From contig CP136068.1 of assembly GCA_032622095.1 (NCBI GenBank), forward strand, positions 15,421,729 to 15,485,728: 64,000 nt of DNA, read 5' to 3'. Within the stretch, counting starts at the first letter, position 1, and each line of letters starts with the position of its first letter. Position numbers and translations under genes: made by a program. Source of the DNA: Siphonodentalium dalli (lineage: Eukaryota; Mollusca; Scaphopoda; Gadilida; Siphonodentaliidae). This document shows positions 1-11,254 of the stretch, one piece after another. Below the pieces are notes generated by a model that searched no databases, had not been told where the DNA came from, and saw only the letters and a list, made by a program, of their open reading frames with translations.

Positions 1-916
1 TTGCCTAGCAACCGTTGTCAAGGACGGACCTGCCGCGACGTCTATACATCTGAAAATGATTAATAGTGTATAAGGAACCTATGTGCCAAGTTTCATAGTG
101 TTATCACCATTTGTACAATTGTTACGTCAACGCCAGGACTACTATGTGGTATTTTGCCTTTCAGATACTCAAAGCCATGGGGTACGTTTCAGGGGGTAGT
201 GTTATGTTTCCGGCTATAAAATCTTAAAGATGGTGATGGTTCGATATATCTCATCACTTTCCTGTTCTGAACTAACCACTCTTCTAGTATAATGGTTCAT
301 ATTTTAGCTCATTGTCGTCTGAATATCTTTACTCGCCCTCTTTTGTTAGGAAAATGTTTAATCACCATGCGATTTATATGCTCTCTTCGCCAATAAATGT
401 CATCACAATTATGGAATATCGACTGTTAGTAAGCTCTAGCACCAATTACGCATATCTATCGACACATGCTTCATGATGGACGGGTATGTGTGAAGATTGA
501 GTCCATAAATTAACCTACATATGACTGCATTCGCATATGGTCTAATGGAATTTCGTCAGAAATTGCACCATTGCGAAAAATCATGATATCTCAAAAAGCT
601 CAACTCGGATTCTAGGGGACTTTTGCCAAGTTGTTCATAAACATATTTATTAACCGATTTCGCCTACTAAGAAAAGCCGAGATAAAAAAAGTTCAATACT
701 GCTAAGTCAAGATCGACTTGAAGATAAACAAACTGAAACTGATGCAGAGGAACAGTGAACAATTATTTCATTAAACATGACATGAGAATTGAATTCACAG
801 TTGGCTATTAACAATCTGTTTGTTACAGGTGGAACCAGTGATTATAACAGACATTTTATTTTGGCAACAATTTGGATAGAAATTATTGTTTGATATCTTT
901 TATAGTTTTATTATTA
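1..916. other. No recognised gene
   Basis: AT-rich, probably intronic or 3'-flanking DNA of the Ig receptor gene. I see no convincing long ORF. The only candidate is a terminal exon on the minus strand beginning at position 49 with a stop at 44-42. Confidence 0.4.
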
Positions 917-2265
917 ATGAAAGTGTCAATGACACTGTAGCTCAACTTAGGTAGGGGAATAATTTAATGGTTGACAGTAAATGGAGGAATAGGAAAGGTG
1001 CTAATTGAAATGTCTAACCTGTGCCAAAGGATTTAGACATGCAAAGAGTAAAATCCAAGATGGCTGCTGGTGGCCATGTTTTTTGGCCAATTGACCCCAA
1101 AAGGACTCGTTCCCATCTACGTGTCATTGTTAACATACATGACAAATTTCATGGAGATCTGACCAAAGCTACGAACTGTAGCCCATGCCAAAGGATTTAG
1201 TCATGCAAAGAGTAAACTCCAAGATGGCTGCTGGCAGCCATGTATTTTGGCTGAACGACCCCAAAATCGCTCGTTCCCATCTACATGTCAATACTAACAT
1301 CTATGACATATTTGATGATGATCAGATGAACAGTACAACCTGTAGCCCGCGCCAATGGATTGAATTTTGATATCCAAGATGGCCACCAGCGGCCATGTTT
1401 TTCAGCCAAACGACCCCAAAATGACTCGTTCCCATCTACATGTCATTGTTAGCATCCATGACAAATTTTATGGAGATCTGACCAAAGCTACGAACTGTAG
1501 CCCGCGCCAAAGGATTTAGTCATGCAAAGAGTAAAATCCAAGATGGCTGCTGGCGGCCATGTTTTTCAGCTGAACAATCCCAAAATAACTCGTTTCCATC
1601 TACATGTCATTGTTAACATCCATGACAAATTTCATGCAGTTCTGACCAAAGCTACGACCTGTAGCCCATGCCCATTATGAATTCACAAAATGCCGCGATA
1701 AAACTAAATCATTGTGTAACTAGATAGTTGAAAACGAGAGAAAAACAAGCACTTCTAAAAATAACATGTACCTCACAGAGCATCATTGTGATAGGCTACG
1801 CCAGTTGAAAACGAAAAAATAAATACTTCTAAAAATAGCATTTACCTCTGTGAGTCGTTGTTATGCACGTCCTGGATTGCGCATGTGCAAAACTTGATGT
1901 CTAAGTTGACAGGTGTTGGGACCAATGGGTGCGGCATAATATGCAAATTACGTATCCAAATTTCTGTGACTGGAGTGTGTAGCACACGCCCTCACACACA
2001 CAAACACTCTGCCGACATATCGAGGGGGGCAAGATAATTCGTATACACACTCAACACCAACTCTGGACGTGTCTAAGAAGGTAAACGTACCGAGGTAACG
2101 GGAAAAGTACCTCGTTATTTTTGTGTACATCGGTATGTGGGTGTGTAAACATATAAAATACCTCGGAATAGTAGGTAGACCAATGCATACACGCACACAC
2201 ACACAGACGACGGATACCAAGCCATGGCAATAGCTCAAACTTTACAAAGTAAATTTGAGCTAAAA
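917..2265 (+). mobile_element. Pearl-like (HINE-type) element 1
   Basis: The left end carries the palindrome AGTGTCAATGACACT followed by TAGCTCAACTT. Four degenerate core repeats of about 155-163 bp follow (about 1025-1680), each with a CCAAGATGGC[TC] segment and a CCCATCTACATGTCA segment. The right part holds a CA-type microsatellite (2187-2206), the phrase GATACCAAGCCATGGCAATA, and a right end with an ACTTTAC/GTAAA hairpin and TTGAGCTA. The two ends contain inverted copies of TAGCTCAA. A stretch of about 500 bp (1680-2187) between core and microsatellite is unrelated and may be a nested insertion. No coding capacity is visible. Confidence 0.75.
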
Positions 2266-2680
2266 AAGGTGGATAACTCCACCAACAAATGTAGGACAGA
2301 TGTCATAATCGCAGGTACAAATGTTCCCATGGTACTAAATATCTGTGCCAAGTTTAAACAAAATTTACCTAAAAATGTAGGAATAAAAGCTGGGACAAAA
2401 TTTATACATGTTGAAAAAAAGTCGAAAAAGGGGGGATAACTCCACCAAAAAAAGTCCGACAGATGTCATAATCGTAGGTGCACAGGTTCCCATCGTGTTT
2501 GATGTCTCTGCTAAGTTTCATGGAAAATGATAAAAAAAAAAATTACTAAAAAAACTCCAGACAAATTTGTGTCCAACGGACGGACGGGCGGACAAGCTGA
2601 TTCCAGTATACCCCCCCCCACAACTTTGTTGCGGGGGGTGGGGGGAGGAGGGTGGTATAAAAAACAAATTCAAAACTGTG
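2262..2680 (+). mobile_element. Tandem-core element with 3' C/G hairpin, copy 1
   Basis: Begins with GATAACTCCACCAA-type repeats (2270, 2430) containing CAGATGTCATAATCGCAGGT and TCCCATGGTACTAAATAT. It ends in a GACGGACGG microsatellite and a hairpin of a C run, CAACTTTGTTG and a G run (2611-2656). The same family occurs at 20225-20402 and 37915-38487. It is non-coding and appears Helitron-like in layout. Confidence 0.6.
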
Positions 2681-2762
2681 CGTTGGAGTACTTTTAAAAA
2701 TGTTTTGGCCTGAGCAATTGGAAATTGACTTTGCATGGCCGAAGGTAATAATAGTCACTTAC

Positions 2763-2800
2763 TTTCTGTTGTCGGAAGCAGCCCATCTCCCTCTCTGTCA
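2763..2800 (-). CDS. Cytoplasmic-tail exon 3 (tentative, 38 bp)
   Basis: The minus strand has acceptor CATTTTGTAG and donor GTAAGT around 38 bp. In the phase left by the 6639-6612 exon it encodes LDREGDGLLPTTE and leaves phase 1, so a further exon to the left is needed. The acidic, hydrophilic tail is plausible. In another frame the same bases read VTEREMGCFRQQK, so phase is inferred from the chain and not proven. Confidence 0.33.
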
Positions 2801-2924
2801 CTACAAAATGACAGAATAAGTTTATTTGAGAATATGTGTAATTTTAATATGATCCAACACACATTCCAGAGCAATTAGCAACATTTGGCATTCAACCAGT
2901 TTTGAAAGGTGTTTATAACCTTTT

Positions 2925-3050
2925 CTTTACTATATACACATTACATGTATTTAAGGTGTTTATAACCTTTTCTTTACTACATGTACATACCCATTACATG
3001 TATTTAAGGTGTTTATAACCTTTTCTTTACTATATACCCATTACATGTAT
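2925..3050 (+). repeat. Short tandem repeat, about 45-50 bp unit, three copies
   Basis: Three consecutive copies of a unit containing AAGGTGTTTATAACCTTTTC and CATTACATGTATTT. The copies are nearly identical, suggesting recent slippage. Confidence 0.8.
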
Positions 3051-3054
3051 TTCC

Positions 3055-5000
3055 CTTAGGATATGTTCAGATAATAAGTTCAACAGACGACCATAGGTTG
3101 GTTATTGAACTTATTATCTAAATATATTCCTAAAATAAATAGGACTCCTTCCGCACTTTTATTTAATATATGTCATGTGCTTATTTTTTACTGAAAACCC
3201 CATCCAGATGAATATTAAATAGACTATTCCAATGTATGGGAGAATACATTGAGTAAAGAAAGGGTTTTAATTTAAATAGTTTACTCTTAATTTGTAGGGA
3301 TACTTAGATGCAAGAGCATCGCAAGGGCATGGCAAAATACGCATGTGGTAATTCCAACAAAGGTCCATAACTCTGGTGAAAGTTGGCCGGCTGAACCTAA
3401 ATTCTGAATTGGCCTGTACTTTGGGCTAGTAAACTCAAAATCCAAATTTCATTCCATTCAGTTAAGACATTCTTTTTTAAACAGACGTATAATAAGCAGA
3501 TGGAATACATGTACATACAAAATAATAATGAGGTTTTAATATAAAGCGCTTATTTCTCCAACATAAGGGTCCGTGAGCACCTCAAATAATTACCCCAGCT
3601 GTTGAAACAATGCCGACTCTTATACCTGCTTCACATGTGCTTCACTGGAGCTTCTTATGCTTGCCAAACAAGCAAGGTTAGGCTTGCCAAAATTATTTGA
3701 TTAATCGACTAACCTTCGACAGGTGCGGTAGTCGACGGTTATTTACTTTCACGACTAATCACCCAAGGGGAGGGGGTGGGTATGGTTGTGTATGTAAGCA
3801 GTACAATGCACAAAAGCCCTACCTAGAAGTAAAAGTTAACAGTGTATGTAGCACAATTTACCACCCGACAGCCTGTTTCTCGCCGCTTCTGATGCAGCTT
3901 CATTTGTCTTTGATGTAGCAGCCGATGTTTGGCAGGGTTTGAACAGTGTATTTCGAGATACCACCATGTCAGGACATCGCAGCAGTTTTGCTGATAGAGA
4001 TCTTGACAATGAGATTATATTCGTTCATATTTATATAAATGTGTTCAATATTAACATTGTAGTTCATCTTCAAAGAATTCGGTGTGCGACATGTTCTCAC
4101 ATTCTATGGTGGGCCAGCGACTTCCTTTCCATTTGTTGTCGCGTTATGACCTTACCATTGTTTATAATTTAAGTTTAACTGTGAATTTATGTTCCTATGG
4201 ATCGGTAATTAGCGATCATTACAGCCAAAATGGACATGCATCGCAGTGTTTCATTTTTCAAATTTCATACTGTAAAACGTTCACCATTATTGAGAAAGTT
4301 TGCTGGAAATGGAATTTTAAAGTTACTAGACAGTTAATGAGCAACAAGTTTGTGTCATCACTTATTAGTGCTACATACATTGTATTCTCCAACGTGGTAA
4401 TGTTTATTTCTTGTAACTTTTTATTGAAAATGTTCAGGTTATACACCCCCACAAAAGCTCAAATATCTGGCACTGTCTATGGGCCTACATGTTTGTCCCC
4501 CCCCCACAGTTCGATGCACTGCATGCACTTTGAATAAGAAAACTAAAAGTACAGTAACAAGCAGCGCGCACACATACCAAAGCCTGTGAAATAAACTAAG
4601 TGCTATATATATATATCAGGTGACGTAATCGATACTGATATGTATGAGATAATTCCACACGTTTTCAATTGACACTGTGATGCATGTTCACAGGGAACAT
4701 TAATTGACTGGATGACAGATATTTTTAAAATTTCTCATCTGCAGAAATAGCGATGAGGAGGGCATTTTACAGCTCGCCCAATTTGAGTTTAGGTGTTTAC
4801 TGGCTGTGCAAATTTGAGATTAGGTGGCCGATGATGGGCGGGGGGGGGGTGGGATGCCTCAGAATAACAAACCTGCTGACTGACAGTTTATAACTGTTCA
4901 GACTGGATGTAAGTAGTCATTGTAATTTTGCATTTATCACTTGTTTACCTGGGTGTAATATAGGCCGCATATATGAAACATTAATCAACTAACCATCGAC
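3055..5000. other. Intronic DNA without a recognised gene
   Basis: Contains an imperfect inverted repeat around 3070-3120 (ATAAGTTCAA / TTGAACTTATTAT), a block at 3060-3290 that resembles 8280-8480, and a 4082-4537 open frame with no coding character. Copies of an ATTAATCGACTAACC-like motif at 3698 and 4980 may mark the ends of a decayed element. Confidence 0.4.
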
Positions 5001-5099
5001 TATAACGGTCGATTAGTTGTTTCTGAAAACTCATAGTCATGGCAACCGTAAGCAAGGTCACTATTTTCTTGTCTAGGTACGATGAAGCTGTCACAGTAT

Positions 5100-5276
5100 G
5101 AGTGATCTTGTTCAGGGGTCACAACTAGGTACAAGATTTTAACAACATAAAACTCTAGTCACACTCTAGAACCGTTATGAATCATAGCAGTGCACCGACG
5201 AGGCGTGAACTCACAATATTGCTGCATGGACAGAGACTACAAGTCAGGCACTATAACCACTGAGCAACCAGGCTCC
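5100..5276 (-). mobile_element. tRNA-derived SINE fragment
   Basis: On the minus strand a tRNA-like head contains a box-A-like TTGCTCAGTGGTTATAG and a box-B-like AGTTCACGCC about 45 bp later, as in RNA polymerase III promoters. The tail is not defined. It could instead be a tRNA pseudogene, but the non-tRNA body favours a SINE. Confidence 0.6.
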
Positions 5277-5279
5277 ACT

Positions 5280-6600
5280 CTGAGAATTTATTTGTAGAAA
5301 AGTTAGCTATTAGTTCAATAAATAGTTCAGTGTATTAGCTGAACGTGAAAACAAATTCCTACAAATGAATTAATGGTATCGACTGATAAATAATTAAACA
5401 CCCTCATAGTCCTCAAATTTATTCAACGTTATAATTAAAGCTGTATATTTGTCGCTAAAACACGCATTATGATTGGTCGAGAGCGGCTAACTTTAGTTTT
5501 CAATTTATCAACATCGTCTGCTGAAGCACACACAAATTTTGAATATAGCTTGTTGTCATTATCTTGTGCGTCAAATATGTCACCACACAGTACAGCCAGG
5601 AGAATTGTGGTTGAGTTCAACCAGAAAGCTGATTACTATAATATACGATTTACAGGAAATTGTTTGGGTGCTACACCAGAAAAAGAATATCTCGCTTCAT
5701 AGCATGCAATGATGATTAAAAATGCTTTTCGTGCAGTTTCTTTTATATTTTTTTTTGTGGATTGAGTTACACAAGAGATACATGTACCCTGTTTCGTTGG
5801 ATAATCGGGATTCAAGCAAGAAAGCAGTAACTCATTTGATGTTTGAAACCCTGAATATCCAACTGAACAGAGAATATTTATCTACTAATTATTGCTACAT
5901 CATTAAACTATCTTGTTAAGCTAAATGGAGACTTATTCAGTTGGTCATAAAATAGCTCTGTTCATGTTAAAATTATCAAGCAACTGGTCTCAAAAATGCT
6001 CATTATTTTGGAAAAAATCATTGGATCTATTCTATTGTACGGCACTACGTAAATGATTCTTCAAAACGTGTGGTCTCCAGTTAAACATCATTTTGGTTAG
6101 ACTGTAAACACGGTTATATACTCGCAAGACAACCAGAGGATAATGTGGTTAAAATGCACATCAACTGACCAGTATGAAATGGTAACTCGCAGTATAATTT
6201 CAGCTCCATAAAATATATACATGTCATAGAAATGAAATTCGCGGACAGTCAGCAGTTAGCTACAGTGTACTATCTGCAGTCAAGGAATATCAACTGGGGT
6301 TTCTTTACCTCATTTAAGCGTGTTGCCACAGCAGTCAGGGAAACTTTACCTGTGCTGCTGTTATGGTTTTTCCACAGTTATCAATGCATTATAACCCCAG
6401 TTACTGGGTCAATTCCTTATGAGCAGTAACTCAGGACTGAATACGATTTAAACTCAGTTGGCAATTTTCAGTCATATAAGTGCACACACAAAATTTTATA
6501 TTATAATCAAAAATAAGAGGAATGACATATCGCTCATATAAAACAGATGATTTTTTCAAACAGGTTTATCATGATCAGCTATTATTTAAATAGGTGAAAT
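5280..6600. other. Intronic DNA without a recognised gene
   Basis: AT-rich. Several open frames of 60-77 codons overlap on both strands without domain character. I see no clear repeat structure. Confidence 0.4.
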
Positions 6601-6611
6601 AGTGTACCTAC

Positions 6612-6639
6612 AGCTTCTCAGCATCTGGTTTTTCTTTTT
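6612..6639 (-). CDS. Cytoplasmic-tail exon 2 (tentative, 28 bp)
   Basis: The minus strand has a good acceptor (TTTACTTTTCAG) followed by 28 open bases and a GTAGGT donor. Read in phase 1 it encodes KEKPDAEK and ends in phase 2, which matches the entry phase proposed for the exon at 2763-2800. A later donor (GTACAC) would include an in-frame TAG, so this donor choice matters. Support is splice grammar and phase chaining only. Confidence 0.35.
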
Positions 6640-7025
6640 CTGAAAAGTAAATAAAGTCTGACTTAAGATTGTACAATTAAGGAGACATCACCCATTTGAA
6701 GCTTCATTATGGGTTGGGGGAATAGAACCCCCTAATAGCCATATAGCTGCTGAGGGAAATCTCAGTCAATCAACTGGGAATATCTAATCATGCTAATATT
6801 ATTTTATCACAATTAGCCTCTAAACCCAGACTCATTTTTTAAGTAAGACATGTATATTATTGGTGTGCACAGTAATGTAAGAGCTTATTGCTATGATATT
6901 GAGCAATGTTATTATTTTAATTAGAATGGAATTATGATATTCAATTTGTGTTGGGTTATTTAGTGTTGATTATATGATAAACATAGTTGATAAGGGCAGT
7001 TGAACAATTCTGAATAAATAAATAT

Positions 7026-8070
7026 GAAAGTGTCAATGACACTGTAGCTCAACTTGGAAAGGGAATCATTTCATGTGTTACAGTCAATGGAGTGATTAGG
7101 AATGTGGACAGTTGAAAGGTCTAGTTGTGCAAAGAGTAACACCCAAGATGGCCACTGGCAGCCGAATGACCCCAAAATGACTCGTTCCCATCTGTCAACA
7201 TGTCAACAGCCAAGACAAATTTCATAATGATCCGATCAAAGGTACAACCTGTAGTCCGTGCCAAAGGATTTAGTCATGCAAAGAGTAAAATCCAAGATGG
7301 CTGCTGGCAAACATGTTTTTTGGCCGAATTACCCCAAAATGACTTGTTCAATACTAACATCCAAGACAAATTTCATTTCATTAGACTGACAGTACGACCT
7401 GTAGCCTGTGCTAATGGATTGAATTTTGAAATCAAAAATGGCCACTGGCGGCCATGTTTTTTAACCGAATGACCCCAAAATGACTTGTTCCCATTTACAT
7501 GTCAATGTCAACAGCCATGACAAATTTCATAATGATTTGGCCAAATGACCCCAATATGACTCGTTCCCATTGTGATTGTTAACATCCATGACAAATTTCA
7601 TGATGATCCGACCAAAGGTACGACCTGTAGCCCGTGCCAAAGGATTTAGTCATGCAAAGAGTAAAATCCAAGATGGCTGCTGGCGGCCATGTTTTTTTGG
7701 CCGAACGACCCCACAATTAATTGTTCCCATCTGCATGTCAATATTAACATCCATGACAAATTTCATGATTATCATACGAACAGTACGACCTGTAGCCCGT
7801 GCTAATGGATTGAATTTTGAAATCAAAGATGGCTACTGGCGGCCATGTTTTTTGGCCAAATGACCTCAAACTGAATCGTTCCCAACTACATGTCAATGTC
7901 AACAGCCATGACAAATTTCATAATGATCCGATCAAAGGTACTACCTGTAGCCCGTGCTAAAGGAAATTGTTGACGAATCACACACGCACACTTACACTCA
8001 CACACACACTGACAACGGATACCAAGCAATGGCAATAACTCGAACTTTACAAAGTAAAGTTGAGCTAATA
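7026..8070 (+). mobile_element. Pearl-like element 2
   Basis: The left end has GTGTCAATGACACTGTAGCT and CAACTTGG. Five to six core repeats of about 160 bp follow (7100-7960), alternating GATGGCTGCTGGCGGCC and GATGGCCACTGGCGGCC versions. A CA-rich microsatellite (7978-8010) and the right end (ACTTTACAAAGTAAAGT, TTGAGCTA) follow. The right-end hairpin has 7 bp arms. Non-coding. Confidence 0.82.
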
Positions 8071-8529
8071 GAGGAAGTTCAGACAGACATACAGGCAGTT
8101 GGAAGGGATATACATTACAGTAAAGGTAGAGTGAAACATTTAATATTACTGCACTCATTTTTGCACACTCCCAAGTGATGTATATGATTTCACTTGGTCC
8201 ACTCATTCACTGGCGACATTAAGGAAAGAATACACAAAACATATATTAGCTGTACATGTAGTAATTGTATAGTTATTTTGAAGAGAAGTAGATTGATGAA
8301 CTTATTATCTGAACATTTCCCACCAAACTAATAGAAATCCTTCCACACTTGTATTATATGTTTATATGTCAGCTGTCTGCTTATATTTTCTGAACATCCT
8401 CTAGATGAACAATAGATTATTTCAATGTATACTTTTATAACTAAATGGGGGAATCCATTTAGTAAAGAATAGGTTTAAACTGTGGCTTCAAAAGAAGAGA
8501 TATCTGGAACCTTTCCATACAAAGCTTAC

Positions 8530-8595
8530 CCTTCACATCATGTTGTGTCCCTGGTCCCATAGCTTGTGTGTTAGGACAGCTTTCTTTCCTTTGAG
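8530..8595 (-). CDS. Cytoplasmic-tail exon 1
   Basis: A 66 bp exon on the minus strand with acceptor TTTTCAG and donor GTAAGC, phase 1 at both ends and open. It encodes QRKESCPNTQAMGPGTQHDV plus a Lys and split codons. The sequence is hydrophilic with a basic membrane-proximal start, as expected just inside the membrane. No ITAM or ITIM-type tyrosine motif is present. It lies downstream of the membrane exons in transcription order and is compatible in phase with all three. Confidence 0.58.
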
Positions 8596-8744
8596 CTGAA
8601 AACAACAGGTTGAGCTAAAACATTTGAATATATGAATAGGCATTTTGGGAACTTTTCAATGCATAAATGAAATTGAATATCACCTCATTGCTCACCTTAC
8701 ATAACACTGTATCATTATTTACATAACACTGTATCATTATATAT

Positions 8745-8868
8745 ATATACAAGCATAAGGGCCCTGCCCTTGCAAGTTAAAACTTTTTTGTGGGGTCCTG
8801 TTGTTATATATCTATTATAATTATATTGAATACGAAATAAATCTTATTGAATCTTGAATGACAAAAAA
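8745..8868 (+). mobile_element. LINE-type 3' tail fragment
   Basis: A short plus-strand segment contains GGGCCCTGCCC, GTGGGGTCCTGTTGT and then AAATAAATCTTATTGAATCT. This pattern resembles the 3' ends of non-LTR retrotransposons in marine invertebrates. No reverse transcriptase remains. The family assignment is from memory of the general pattern. Confidence 0.4.
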
Positions 8869-9222
8869 TCATTGGTATGTTGTTACTATCAGTTGGGAGT
8901 TTCCATACTGACCCTATTTTAAAGATTCGGGTGGCGTTGGCGGTGGTTATGTTGTTAAAATATTCACCTCTGTCAAAAAACACATTTGGTGTAGTAGCCG
9001 GTAAATTTGCCAGTTTATTTCATATTTGCTGGATTTTTTAGTTTGTTTAGTTTTAGTTATGTAATGTGTTTTTTTTGGTCTCAATAGTCTAGACTAGAGT
9101 GCATTTTCTGCCTTTGTCTTATCTATTATTATTTTCTGCCTAGTCTGAATCTATTGAGATCAGTAACATGCCACATAAGGAGAACGAATTAACGTTCAAA
9201 AATAGACAAACATAATGTTGGC

Positions 9223-9540
9223 ATGGTATATTGCATATTGCATCAAAAGACATCACAAAACCATATTATGTCAAGACCAACTTTGAAGGGGTTGGTAGAC
9301 AACATGTCCGAACTAGCGTGTAATATTGATGTTAAATTCACCTGTACTAACTGCCCGCAGACATTTAAGCACAAACCCAGCTTATTCAGACATCAAAGAG
9401 CTAATTACACTCTAAAGAATTTACCAAACTGCAATATATGCCAGTTAAAATTCAAAAGACAAGATTACCTTAAAGACCACCTAAAAACAAACAAGCATAG
9501 GATTGCCTCCCTTAATAAAGCAGCGAAAGAGGACAGATGA
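9223..9540 (+). CDS. C2H2 zinc-finger-like ORF, probably from a retroelement
   Basis: A 105-codon open frame. The second half has two zinc-finger-like units. The first (CTNCPQTFKHKPSLFRH) lacks its last His. The second (CNICQLKFKRQDYLKDHLKT, then NKH) keeps two Cys and two His. The basic tail and small size suggest a nucleic-acid-binding protein. It is followed by a short ACCGGCTAC-type tandem repeat (9590-9690) and then a hammerhead-like motif, so it may be part of a Penelope-like or related retroelement. A host zinc-finger exon is the alternative. An upstream ATG at 9268 could be the true start. Confidence 0.5.
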   Translation: MVYCILHQKTSQNHIMSRPTLKGLVDNMSELACNIDVKFTCTNCPQTFKHKPSLFRHQRANYTLKNLPNCNICQLKFKRQDYLKDHLKTNKHRIASLNKAAKEDR

Positions 9541-9587
9541 ACCCAAATGGAACAAACACCTAGCTTTCGGTCAAGAAACCGAAAAAA

Positions 9588-9700
9588 ACAGGCTACCGGC
9601 TACAAAACCGACTACCAGTTACCGGCTACTGGCTACAAAACCGGCTACCAGTTACCGGCCAAAAAACTGGCTACCAGCTACAAAATCGGCTACTAGCAAC
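9588..9700 (+). repeat. CTACCGGCTACAAAACCGG short tandem repeat
   Basis: About six degenerate copies of a unit near 18-24 bp containing GGCTAC, AAAACCG and CAGTTACCGG. It extends in frame into a short K-P-A-T-S-Y-R-type repeat peptide, but I see no reason to call it coding. Confidence 0.7.
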
Positions 9701-9740
9701 ACTATATAAAGGATTCTATTATTAGCTCATCACACTTCCA

Positions 9741-9794
9741 AACAGAATCTCGCTGACGAGTTGCATTTAGTAACGAAACCGGTCCAAGTGTCTT
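9741..9794 (+). ncRNA. Hammerhead ribozyme-like motif (type I)
   Basis: The conserved core is present in order: CTGACGA (9753-9759), stem II GTTGC (9760-9764) pairing with GTAAC (9770-9774) around a 5-nt loop, GAAA (9775-9778), a short ACCGGT stem III, and cleavage triplet GTC (9782-9784). Flanking stem I is imperfect: G9752-C9785, TC9749-9750 with AG at 9787-9788, and AGA9744-9746 region with TCT at 9791-9793, leaving internal loops. Short stem III type I hammerheads are known from Penelope-like retroelements. Catalytic activity is untested. Confidence 0.6.
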
Positions 9795-10068
9795 ACGAAT
9801 AATTTATTCATATTATACTCGTTCTCCACGTTCTTGAGTTCCTTCTACTTGATAGTTAATAAATTCGGGAGCTCACTTGTTAAAGAGTTTCTGTAAAATA
9901 CTCCTTCTCTTGTCACACAAACGATATGTGGGCTTTTATTGTTACATGTAATACTTTTTTCATAATTGTCTTATTCGACACAAAACACGATGAAAATGGG
10001 ATATTGAACATGTATTTTTCCAACAAAACAGAAGGGAAATGTATGGCTGAAATGAAGAATTCACCATA

Positions 10069-10831
10069 TACTGTATGCACCCGTCAGTAAGCCCATCCTC
10101 GAAGATAAGCCCAGTCTGGGTTTTTTACCCTAAATAAAACATGGGGTGGTCCTCGTAGATAAGCCCACCCCCATTTTTGAGCATTTGGAAGGTAAATAAT
10201 TGTAATCATGTCTTTCCATCCTGTATAATAAGAGAAGATACTTAAGCACATCTGTTTTTTTATTTTATTTTTTCCAATTGTTTTTCTTAAAAAAAAATAA
10301 TGATGTATAATAGTATACACTTGGGTTAATATTGTTGTGAATTATACACATCTTATTATATTCTTAGTTGTTGGATCAATAAAAGATGTATCAAATCAAT
10401 AAAATCAAAGGATATGACACTTTTTGTTCACACCTATATCAGCGTAAATCCAATGGGATGTGGAGTAATGAGTTGGTGTTTTTGTAGGATCCTTTGATAA
10501 TGCAGAAGAGTGATGTATATTCACCTGCATCTCACTTGTGTTTTTATGAGAATTAGCTTGATTAATAATCATTAGAGTAACTAAATTAACTTGTTTACTC
10601 ATCATACAACCCTATTGTTTTACAAATTAATCCCAAAATTTACAACCTTTTTCAAATTGATCCCAAATGTATCTGACTATCACTGTTTCTGGTTATTATC
10701 ATGTTATTTTATCTTATTAGTCTAACTGAACTTTTTGCACAGGGTGGGGTCCTCGTGAGTAATCCCAGTACCCACTTTTTGAGCAAAAACGTGCACGAGT
10801 CCCCCGGGCTTACTGACGGGTGTATACAGTA
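10069..10831. mobile_element. TIR element (about 760 bp) ending in ACCCGTCAGTAAGCCC
   Basis: Inverted ends: CACCCGTCAGTAAGCCC after TACTGTATG on the left, and GGGCTTACTGACGGGTGTAT then ACAGTA on the right, about 25 bp with one mismatch. Subterminal segments (GGTCCTCGTAGATAAGCCCA and TGGGGTCCTCGTGAGTAATC) are related to each other. A TA dinucleotide at each edge fits a Tc1/mariner-type target duplication. No transposase is visible, so it is non-autonomous. Confidence 0.7.
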
Positions 10832-11254
10832 GAATGAAGTTTGTGGAGACAATATATAGTGCGCTCCGCTGCCCTCTGCCGTAACTGCACACACACCAGT
10901 CCTGATACCCAAAGTGGAGCATGTACTAGCGATGTACATGTAAACATATCAGATATGTATACGTGAGTTACAATCATGGGCCAACTGGGCCATTCAGATC
11001 ACACGCGCTGAGTCACCAGAGAAACAAAATGGATTGCTATATAACATCTCAACTCAATTACATTACGGGGAGGGCTTCACAAGAACTAATTTGAGGTTAA
11101 GTTACACGACAGGTATGTGCATGTATGTGCACGTATACTGTTCCCTGAATAATCTGCACATCGTTTTGGCCATGCAAAGAAATGTGCATTCTTCTAATTT
11201 ATATACCTTATGCAGTTTATGAACACATATCACCCGAAACATTATGCATGGCTA

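Noticed and set aside
1948-2238. 96-codon minus-strand frame rich in Cys and Val
   Set aside because: It spans a CA microsatellite and the end of a Pearl-like element; the Cys/Val richness comes from the repeat.
4082-4537. 151-codon open frame
   Set aside because: Random composition, no domain, and it overlaps other frames. It looks like AT-rich intronic chance.
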